Positions 37,608-43,877 of a DNA stretch of 64,000 bases are shown here, piece by piece. The position numbers and the translations under genes are program-made. The stretch is from Limnochorda sp. LNt (GTDB taxonomy: Bacteria; Bacillota; Limnochordia; Limnochordales; Geochordaceae): assembly GCF_035593265.1 (NCBI RefSeq), contig NZ_CP141614.1, positions 868,001 to 932,000 of the forward strand, written 5' to 3'. Below the pieces are notes generated by a model. The model ran no database searches. It saw only the letters and a list, made by a program, of their open reading frames with translations, and had not been told where the DNA came from. Numbering within the stretch: the first letter of the stretch is position 1; every line of letters starts with the position of its first letter.

Positions 37608-37637
37608 AATCGACGTGATTTCGATTGATGTCGAAAG
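37608..37637 (-). promoter_or_regulatory. AT-richer island with phased TCGA repeats upstream of opp operon
   Basis: In the 337-base gap 37476-37812, the stretch 37608-37637 carries three TCGA copies at 37610, 37621 and 37631, about one helical turn apart, including the dyad AATCGA-N7-TCGATT. It lies about 135 bases before the oppA start. A regulator site is inferred. No convincing -35/-10 pair was found, only a weak GTGACA-18-TCTATC nearer the gene. Confidence 0.35.
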
Positions 37638-37711
37638 GCTCTGACGGGCGGTTTACGACCCGGCGGTCACATCTCCTGCTGGTCCCACGAATGGGGGCTG
37701 TATACATGATC

Positions 37712-37740
37712 GGGCCGGCCGGCCCCGCGCCGGCCGGCCC
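37712..37740 (-). terminator. Strong GC hairpin after the membrane-protein gene
   Basis: Perfect 11-bp stem GGGCCGGCCGG / CCGGCCGGCCC with a seven-base loop, 73 bases beyond the stop of the gene ending at 37813. No T-tract, so it may terminate poorly or only protect the 3' end. Confidence 0.4.
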
Positions 37741-37769
37741 GCCAGCTCGACCGTAGACGGCGACCCGCG

Positions 37770-37805
37770 GTCGCCAGGGTCGCCAGGGTCGCCAGGGTCG
37801 CCAGG
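37770..37805. repeat. Four tandem 9-bp repeats
   Basis: GTCGCCAGG occurs four times head to tail (37770-37805) between the stop of the membrane-protein gene and the GC hairpin. It is non-coding in the chosen annotation; slippage-prone. No known function. Confidence 0.85.
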
Positions 37806-37812
37806 GCGCGGG

Positions 37813-38532
37813 TCAGGCGCGCGGGACGGCTGGCGACGAGGGCGCGGCGGCCCCCGCGGGCGCCCGCGAGGCGGAGGCCCGCACGAACCCTTCGTAGAGC
37901 AAGACGGCTCCCACCAGCTCGCCGACGTACAGCCCCGGCAAGCCGAAGCGGCTCAACGTGCCCCCGATGGCGGGCGCCAGGCCACCGGCGGCGATGAGCA
38001 CGTTGCCGATCATGCGATCCCGGGAGCCGCCACGCCGGTAAAACTGCCATGCCGAGTAGGCCGCCCCGCCCACCAACAGCAGCGTGCCGTAGACGTTGAA
38101 GAAGGGCGTGAGCACCCGTACGCCCGGCGAGACGATGACCCGGCCCGTCAGTTCCACGCCCTGAGCCGCTGCCGGGTCGAGCACGGCCGTCATGACCCGC
38201 CAGGCCGCGAAGGCCGATCCGGCCAGCAGCAGTACGGTCAGGGCGTCCGCCACCCTCGGCCGCAGCAGCAGATAGGCGGTGCCCTGCCCCAGGTAGGCGG
38301 CCACCAGCACCGCTCCGCTCAGGTACCACAGCCGAAAGCCCAGATCGGTGAAGCCGAAGAGGGCACGATGCACCTCGGCCCAGCCGCCCACCGCGTACAT
38401 CACCAGGCCGATGCCCCAGAAGAGATGATGCGGCCTCCGGCGTTGCCGGTAGCGCCGCAGCACCAGGACGGCCAGAACGCTGCTCGTCAGCCCCGCGGCC
38501 GCCGGCACCACGGCGTGCAGCCACGACGCCAT
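37813..38532 (-). CDS. Polytopic membrane protein, unknown function (linked to two-component pair)
   Basis: A 239-residue protein with about six or seven membrane segments (for example LHAVVPAAAGLTSSVLAVLVL, LFWGIGLVMYAVGGW, VLVAAYLGQGTAYLLL, NVYGTLLLVGGAAYSAW, LIAAGGLAPAIGGTLS). The sequence HHLFWGIGLVMYAVGGWAEV resembles RHLPLLGTFGILQALASWGEV in the sensor region of the kinase two genes upstream, suggesting a shared seven-helix module. A basic/Ala-rich tail ends it. It starts 44 bases after the response regulator stops, so it is probably in that operon. Function not recognised; an accessory sensor is a guess from context. Confidence 0.65.
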   Translation of the reverse strand: MASWLHAVVPAAAGLTSSVLAVLVLRRYRQRRRPHHLFWGIGLVMYAVGGWAEVHRALFGFTDLGFRLWYLSGAVLVAAYLGQGTAYLLLRPRVADALTVLLLAGSAFAAWRVMTAVLDPAAAQGVELTGRVIVSPGVRVLTPFFNVYGTLLLVGGAAYSAWQFYRRGGSRDRMIGNVLIAAGGLAPAIGGTLSRFGLPGLYVGELVGAVLLYEGFVRASASRAPAGAAAPSSPAVPRA

Positions 38533-38576
38533 GCCATGCCCACCCCTCTCGTTCGCGTGCCCGCGTCATGAGATGC

Positions 38577-39293
38577 TCAGGGCTGGCCGTCGCCGGACTT
38601 GAAGTCGTGCACCATGTTCTGCCGTACGGCGTAGGCGGCCGCCTCCGCCCGGTTGGCCAGGCCCAGCTTGCTGAGGATCATGGAGACGTAGTTGCGCACC
38701 GTCTTCTCGCTCAGGAAGAGGGTCTCGGCGATCTCCCGGTTGGTCTTGCCCTGGGCGATGAGGGCCAGGATGCGGCGCTCCTGGATGTTGAGCTTCTCGT
38801 GGGGCGGCTGCTCGTCGGCGCTCATCATGCGGACGCGCTCGAGGAGCTTGCCCGTCACCGAGGGGTCCAGCAACGACTCGCCGCGGGCGACGGTGTGGAT
38901 GGCGTCCACCAGCTCCGTCGAACCCACCTGCTTGAGGACGTAGCCGCTGGCTCCCGCCATGACGGCGCCGAAGACGGCCTCGTCGTCGGGGTAGGAGGTG
39001 AGCATGATCACCTTGACCTCGGGGTGGCGCTCCCGGATGCGCCGGCAGGCATCGACCCCGTTGACCTCGGGCATGCGGATGTCCATGACGACCACGTCGG
39101 GGAGCAGGCGATCGACCATCTCGATGGCGGCCGCGCCCGAGGAGGCCTCGCCCACCACCTGAAACTCCGGGTAGCGCTCCAACAGCGAGCGCAGCCCGAT
39201 CCGCACCACCTCGTGGTCGTCGGCGATGAGGATCCGGACCACCTTGGACCCCTCGGGTCGGTGGGGTCCGCCCCCCGCCTGCGTCGTGGCCAT
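38577..39293 (-). CDS. NarL/LuxR-family response regulator
   Basis: A 238-residue regulator. The receiver domain shows IADDHEVVRIGL, the phosphorylated Asp in PDVVVMDIRMPEVNG and the Lys in GASGYVLKQVGSTEL. The LuxR-type helix-turn-helix is near the C-terminus: LNIQERRILALIAQGKTNREIAETLFLSEKTVRNYVSMILSKLGLANR. ATG 39293 follows GGAGAG closely; an upstream in-frame ATG at 39347 is less likely. Its partner kinase is the next gene upstream. Similar to DevR/LiaR/NarL types; the signal is unknown. Confidence 0.9.
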   Translation of the reverse strand: MATTQAGGGPHRPEGSKVVRILIADDHEVVRIGLRSLLERYPEFQVVGEASSGAAAIEMVDRLLPDVVVMDIRMPEVNGVDACRRIRERHPEVKVIMLTSYPDDEAVFGAVMAGASGYVLKQVGSTELVDAIHTVARGESLLDPSVTGKLLERVRMMSADEQPPHEKLNIQERRILALIAQGKTNREIAETLFLSEKTVRNYVSMILSKLGLANRAEAAAYAVRQNMVHDFKSGDGQP

Positions 39294-39366
39294 CCGCTCT
39301 CCATCCCTCTCCTGCCGATGCTCGTTCGCCCGCGGCGGCCGTGGCACCGGCCCCGTGCCGGGGGCC

Positions 39367-40878
39367 TCAGGCGCCGATGCCGTGGCCGGGGCTCACCCCC
39401 GGTACGCTGGCGACCGCGGTGCGCCCGGCCCGCTGCGGCCCGGCGGGCGGCGCCGGGAGCGGCACCCTGACGATGACCGTGGTGCCCTCGCCGGGCCGGC
39501 TGTCGATGTCGAGATCGCCGCCCAGGATCGCGGCGCGCTTCTTCATGTTGGAGAGGCCCCACCCACGAGCCTGCCCGGCCGCCGACGGATCGAAGCCCCG
39601 CCCGTCGTCCTGGACGTAGAGCACGAGCTCGCCCTCGTCCCCGGGGTGCAGACCCACCTGGATGCGCTGGGGCTGTCCGTGACGCGCGGCGTTGCTGACC
39701 GCCTCCTTGACGATCTGGGAGAGCTCGTTGGCGGCGGCCGGGCTGAGCGCCTGCTCGTCGACGGCTCCCATCTCCAGCGAGATGGGCAGGTGATAGACCC
39801 GGGAGGCCTCGTTGACTACCGCGCGCAGCTTCTGGGCCAGGGTCAGCGCCGTCTCGCCGGGCAGGCGCAGGTCCATGATGTAGCCCCGCACGTCCTGGAT
39901 GATCTCGTTGACCCGTGAGACCATGTCGGTCAGCGAGCTCCGGGCTTGAGCCGTCAAGCCCCGATCCAGCTGGTACGCCGTGTTCTCGAGACCCAGCCCC
40001 AGGGCGTACAGCGACTGGATGACGCCGTCGTGGAGCTCACGGGCGATGCGGTCCCGCTCCTCGAGGATGGCCCGCATGCGCCGCACCTCTTCCAAGCGCT
40101 GGGCCGCCTCGATGTCGAAGACCTCCATCACCCGGATCATGAAGGCGGCCATCCCCAGCCCGGCCAGCGCGCGCACCACCTCGACGGGCACCCCGGTCCA
40201 CTGGAAGAAGCGGTCGGCATTGAGGGCCGTCGAGGGGAAGAAGCCTGCCTCGGGCACGATGACACCGGCCGCCACCCCGTAGGCGCCGAAGGCGATGATG
40301 GCCCAGCGCAAGGGCCGCACCAGGTGGGCGCCGTTTTGCTGGCGCAGCACGTCGATCTGGGTCGACAGGGCCGCGCCCGCCAGCACGGCGCCGGGCAGCG
40401 CCAGCAGGTAGCGAGACCAGGTGTCGCTCACCACGAGCCACTGCTCGTAGGTGGGGGGCAGGGCCAGCACCGGGTAGAGGAAGAAGCTGAGCGCCCACAC
40501 CGCCGTCACCAGCACCGGCAGTGCCCGCAGCCACCCCAGCCGGGGCCAGCGGTCCGCCAGCACCTGCACCCCAAAGGCGATGAGGAAGGCGAAGGTGAGC
40601 GCGTTGAGCAGCGCGTGCAGGGCCTGCAGGGTGACGATGATGGCCTGCGGCGTGTAGCTGCGCTGGATGGGGATGAAGACCTCGCCCCAGCTGGCCAGCG
40701 CCTGCAGGATGCCGAAGGTGCCCAAGAGCGGCAGATGACGGGCCACGGGCAGGCGGCTCGGGTGGCGGGAGTAGAGCGCGATGCTGAGCCCCATGGCGAA
40801 GAAGGCCAGCCCGTAGGCGAACTGCACCACCATCATGTTGGCCCGGAAGAACTCCACCAGGGCTTGCTTGAGTGCCAT
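39367..40878 (-). CDS. NarX/LiaS-type sensor histidine kinase with seven-helix sensor
   Basis: A 503-residue kinase. Residues about 15-255 hold seven hydrophobic segments. A coiled linker (AAQRLEEVRRMRAILEERDRIARELHDGV) leads into the HisKA_3 domain with the phospho-His in ELHDGVIQSLYALGLGLE. The HATPase domain has EAVSNAARHG, DDGRGFD and GWGLSNMKKRA. ATG 40878 is the first Met before the first helix; the frame is open to an ATG at 40980, inside the putative promoter dyad, making it doubtful. Probably phosphorylates the NarL-type regulator downstream. Confidence 0.88.
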   Translation of the reverse strand: MALKQALVEFFRANMMVVQFAYGLAFFAMGLSIALYSRHPSRLPVARHLPLLGTFGILQALASWGEVFIPIQRSYTPQAIIVTLQALHALLNALTFAFLIAFGVQVLADRWPRLGWLRALPVLVTAVWALSFFLYPVLALPPTYEQWLVVSDTWSRYLLALPGAVLAGAALSTQIDVLRQQNGAHLVRPLRWAIIAFGAYGVAAGVIVPEAGFFPSTALNADRFFQWTGVPVEVVRALAGLGMAAFMIRVMEVFDIEAAQRLEEVRRMRAILEERDRIARELHDGVIQSLYALGLGLENTAYQLDRGLTAQARSSLTDMVSRVNEIIQDVRGYIMDLRLPGETALTLAQKLRAVVNEASRVYHLPISLEMGAVDEQALSPAAANELSQIVKEAVSNAARHGQPQRIQVGLHPGDEGELVLYVQDDGRGFDPSAAGQARGWGLSNMKKRAAILGGDLDIDSRPGEGTTVIVRVPLPAPPAGPQRAGRTAVASVPGVSPGHGIGA

Positions 40879-40972
40879 CGTCGCGCTCGCGGCCTCGCCT
40901 CGTCCTCCCCGGGACACCCGGGCGCTCGGCGGGGCCCGTGTCCCGGACCTTTGCCCCAACTCGCTGACAGTT

Positions 40973-41010
40973 GGCACCATTGAAACAACGGTGCCTCGAT
41001 CATTGTACCA
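40973..41010 (-). promoter_or_regulatory. Extended -10 promoter and dyad before the kinase operon
   Basis: Reading the minus strand, TGGTACAAT (41010-41002) is an extended -10; no good -35 is seen. A dyad GGCACC-N11-GGTGCC (40973-40995) lies at the expected start of transcription and could be an operator, possibly for autoregulation. Confidence 0.5.
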
Positions 41011-41039
41011 CAGGTCAGGGCAATGCCGGGAAAGGCGTC

Positions 41040-42458
41040 TCAGTGCCGGCGGCCGGGCCTCGGGCGAGGCGGGGAGGGAGGGGCGACGAGCGGCGCGTCG
41101 GGGAGTGACCCGGATGCGGCCACTTCCTGGCGCCCGTCGGTACCGGTCGCGACCGCCATGCCCGCGGCCACCGCGGGCAGCTCCGGGCGACTGACGCCCC
41201 GGCGCACCGGGGTGGGGCCCTCGCCGGGCAGGTAGCGCACCTCACCCGTCAGGAAGGCGTCCATGGCCACCAGGAAGTTGCGGTAGACCTGCTGCAGCTC
41301 GTGGATGATCCCCAACGGTCCCAGCTGCCACCACTCGCGGGGCGTGAAGTAGGCCGACACCTCCGCCTCCGAGCCGAAGCGGCCGAACCACTGGATCAGG
41401 TGGAGGTTGTCGGATTGCAGCAGCCAAAGGGCCAGGTCGACGATGGCGGGGTCCCGGGTGAGCAGGGCCTTGTGGTAGACGTGGTGCATCAGCTGAAAGA
41501 TGGCCTGCTGGGCCGGATTGCCCAGGAAGAACTCGACGCCTCCCTCGCCTGCCCACGTGGTGGGGAAGGCGGGAAGGGGCAGGTGGTGACTGCGCGGCCC
41601 CAGGCGCTCGATGGCCTCGCTGGCCAACAGTGGTCCGACGCCCCGCCGCTGGAGCTCCCCCGGGAGCGCCCGCATGAACTCGAAGATCCCCGTCTCCTTC
41701 CAGTGATGCTCGCCGAAGGTCTCGAAGTCCCAGCCGATGGTGACCAGGTCGCCCTCGGTCTCCGCCACCCAGCGTGCGTACGTGTCGGCGAAGAGCGGCC
41801 ACAGCGGCCATGATCGGTTGGAGAACCGGTAGCCCACGTCGTCGCTGAGGCGGTAGTGGCGGGTGAGCAGGTAGAGCTCCTTGGTGTAGTGATACAGGTA
41901 CGAAGGCTGGCGCCAGCCCATCACCCACGGGCGCCCGTCCATGAAGGCCCCCCGGAAGCCCGCGCGCACCAGCGCGAAGTAGATGTCGTTGGATATGAAC
42001 ATCTCGGTGGTGTCGGTCACCACCGGCGCTCGCCGCAGCCCGAAGAGCCTGCGCACGTAGTCGGCCGCTTGCCGCATCCGCCGCCAGAACGCGTCGATGT
42101 CGACGTAGAAGAGGAAGCTGTGGTAGGGCTCGACGTTGATGAGTTCGGCGTTGGGGTGCTGAACCAGCCTTTGAAAGCGCGCCAGCAGTTCCTCGTCCCA
42201 CATCTCCGCCTGGCGAAGGAAGGAGAGGGAGAAGCCGATGCAGACCTTGAGGCCGCGGTCGGCCAGCTCCAGGAAGAGTTGCGACGCGGGGCGGTAGCAC
42301 GTCCGCGCCACCTTCTCGAAGTAGCGGCGGTTCATCCGCTCATCGAAGAGGCAGCGCTCGATGTCACGGGGCACCGCCCCCCGGGGGATGGGCTGCGCGG
42401 GAAGCTTGAGCCGACGGGGCTGGTGGACCACCGTGTAGACGACCAGGTGCTCCGCCAC
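41040..42458 (-). CDS. Glycoside hydrolase family 57 protein
   Basis: A 472-residue protein of GH57, a family of amylases, branching enzymes and 4-alpha-glucanotransferases. The family opening with HQP is visible (YTVVHQPRRLKLP), and GWDFETFGEHHW holds the conserved Asp-Glu region; DTTEMFISNDIYFALVRAGFRGAFMDG is another recognisable block. The last 60 residues are low-complexity and proline-rich. GTG 42458 starts one base after the glycosyltransferase stop. Clustered with a GT4 enzyme and a sugar nucleotidyltransferase, it may trim or branch an alpha-glucan or related polymer; substrate unknown. Confidence 0.8.
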   Translation of the reverse strand: MAEHLVVYTVVHQPRRLKLPAQPIPRGAVPRDIERCLFDERMNRRYFEKVARTCYRPASQLFLELADRGLKVCIGFSLSFLRQAEMWDEELLARFQRLVQHPNAELINVEPYHSFLFYVDIDAFWRRMRQAADYVRRLFGLRRAPVVTDTTEMFISNDIYFALVRAGFRGAFMDGRPWVMGWRQPSYLYHYTKELYLLTRHYRLSDDVGYRFSNRSWPLWPLFADTYARWVAETEGDLVTIGWDFETFGEHHWKETGIFEFMRALPGELQRRGVGPLLASEAIERLGPRSHHLPLPAFPTTWAGEGGVEFFLGNPAQQAIFQLMHHVYHKALLTRDPAIVDLALWLLQSDNLHLIQWFGRFGSEAEVSAYFTPREWWQLGPLGIIHELQQVYRNFLVAMDAFLTGEVRYLPGEGPTPVRRGVSRPELPAVAAGMAVATGTDGRQEVAASGSLPDAPLVAPPSPPRPRPGRRH

Positions 42459-42459
42459 G

Positions 42460-43869
42460 CTACAAGGCCTCCTCCGCCGCAGCCGCTGCCTCCCTCACCC
42501 GGCCGGGCTCCTCGGCCTCGACGGCCCGGGCGGTCGGCCAGCGCACCCCCTGCAGCTGCGCGGCGAAGTCGAGCTTGTCGAGCATCCCCTCGATGACCCG
42601 GGGCCAGACGAAGCGGGCCGCCGTCTCGTGGCCGTTGCGGCGCAGGCGCTCCCCGAGGCCGGGGTCGTCCTGCAGGCGCGCCACGCCGTGGGCAATCTCC
42701 CGCGCGTCGTCGGTCTCGATGACCAGCGCGTTGTGGTAGGCCACCGCGTAGTCCTCTCCCGTGGCCCCCGTCACGGCCACCCCGCCGGCGCCCATCACCT
42801 CGAGGCCCACCAGGCCGAAGGGCTCGATGCCGCTGTTGGCCAGGACCGCGTCCGCCGCTCGGTACAGGGCCCGCAGGAGGCCGTCCGGGACGAAGAACTT
42901 CAAGTTGAAGACGTCCACCGTCGGGTGGGCGGCCAGGACGTCCCCCAGGCGCGCCGCGGTCATCTCGCCCTCGGCGTGCACCGGCATGACCGAGAGTCCC
43001 AGGGCCTGGGCTCGCCCCAGCACCTCGTACTCGTGGGGCTCGATGCCGCCCCGCATCACCAGGCGCGGTGCCCGCCCCATGGCCTTGAGCTGGGCCACCG
43101 CCTCCATGGCCATCAGCCAGCGCTTGTCGGGGTCGAAGCGACCCACCTTGATCAGCAGCAGACGCCCGCCACCCGCCTCGAGGCCGCGGCGCAGGGCCGA
43201 CACCTGCCGGGGGTGGACGGGGGCCAGCGCCTCGGGAGCGATGCCGTTGGGGATGACCAGGGGATTGACCCCCCGGCCCCACATGACGTGCTTCATGTAT
43301 CGGCTGACGGTGGTCAGCGTCGTGACGTAGCCGAGGCGCCCCCAGTTGACGCGGTCGAAGCCCATGGTGTTGTTGGCGTTCCACAGGAGCAGGGCATGGT
43401 GCCGCAGGCCCGCCATCCAGAGCCGGTCGCTCACCTCGCAGATGGCGTGAGCCGTGTGCCACTCCTCGGCCAGCACCACCAGCGCCCGGCCGGACCGTAC
43501 CGCCGCCGGGGCGAGGCGCTCCGCCACCAAGTCGGGCACGGTCTCGTTGAAGTCGTACAGCTTCTCGTTCTCGCCCTCGTACACGCCCTGGGGGTAGTAC
43601 CGGCTGATCCACTGGCACCACCGGTAGAGCCGCAACAGGCCCCCCTCCTGCTCCTCGTACCCCGGCCGATCGGGGCTGCCGACGAAGATGAGGTGGGTGC
43701 GGTACCCCAGGCGGGCCAGCGACTGGGCCAGCTGGCTCACCCGCACCCCCAGCCCTCCGGCCCGGCTGTAGGGGTCCGGGCCCTCGAAGGAGAGGAGCAC
43801 CAACTCGGTGCGCTCCGGCGACAGTCGGGTCGTCTGGCCGTTGGCCGGCCGGCTCTCCGCTGGGCTCAC
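42460..43869 (-). CDS. Glycosyltransferase family 4 (glycogen-synthase-like) protein
   Basis: A 469-residue GT-B fold enzyme. The N-terminal half has SFEGPDPYSRAGGLGVRVSQLAQSLARLGYRTHLI, like the GT5/GT4 acceptor side. The C-terminal half has LLLIKVGRFDPDKRWLMAMEAVAQLK and the donor-binding GIEPFGLVGLEVMGAGGVAV, with the E-x7-E pattern. Start GTG 43869 lies eight bases after the previous gene. The donor may be a GDP- or ADP-sugar supplied by the neighbouring nucleotidyltransferase; this is inferred. Confidence 0.8.
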   Translation of the reverse strand: MSPAESRPANGQTTRLSPERTELVLLSFEGPDPYSRAGGLGVRVSQLAQSLARLGYRTHLIFVGSPDRPGYEEQEGGLLRLYRWCQWISRYYPQGVYEGENEKLYDFNETVPDLVAERLAPAAVRSGRALVVLAEEWHTAHAICEVSDRLWMAGLRHHALLLWNANNTMGFDRVNWGRLGYVTTLTTVSRYMKHVMWGRGVNPLVIPNGIAPEALAPVHPRQVSALRRGLEAGGGRLLLIKVGRFDPDKRWLMAMEAVAQLKAMGRAPRLVMRGGIEPHEYEVLGRAQALGLSVMPVHAEGEMTAARLGDVLAAHPTVDVFNLKFFVPDGLLRALYRAADAVLANSGIEPFGLVGLEVMGAGGVAVTGATGEDYAVAYHNALVIETDDAREIAHGVARLQDDPGLGERLRRNGHETAARFVWPRVIEGMLDKLDFAAQLQGVRWPTARAVEAEEPGRVREAAAAAEEAL

Positions 43870-43877
43870 CGCGCCCG

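Noticed and set aside
37770-37805. CRISPR array
   Set aside because: Units are 9 bp with no spacers and no cas genes nearby.
38577-39347. Longer start for the NarL-type regulator at 39347
   Set aside because: ATG 39293 has a GGAGAG site, and the extra residues (PRPPRANEHRQERDGER) look non-conserved.
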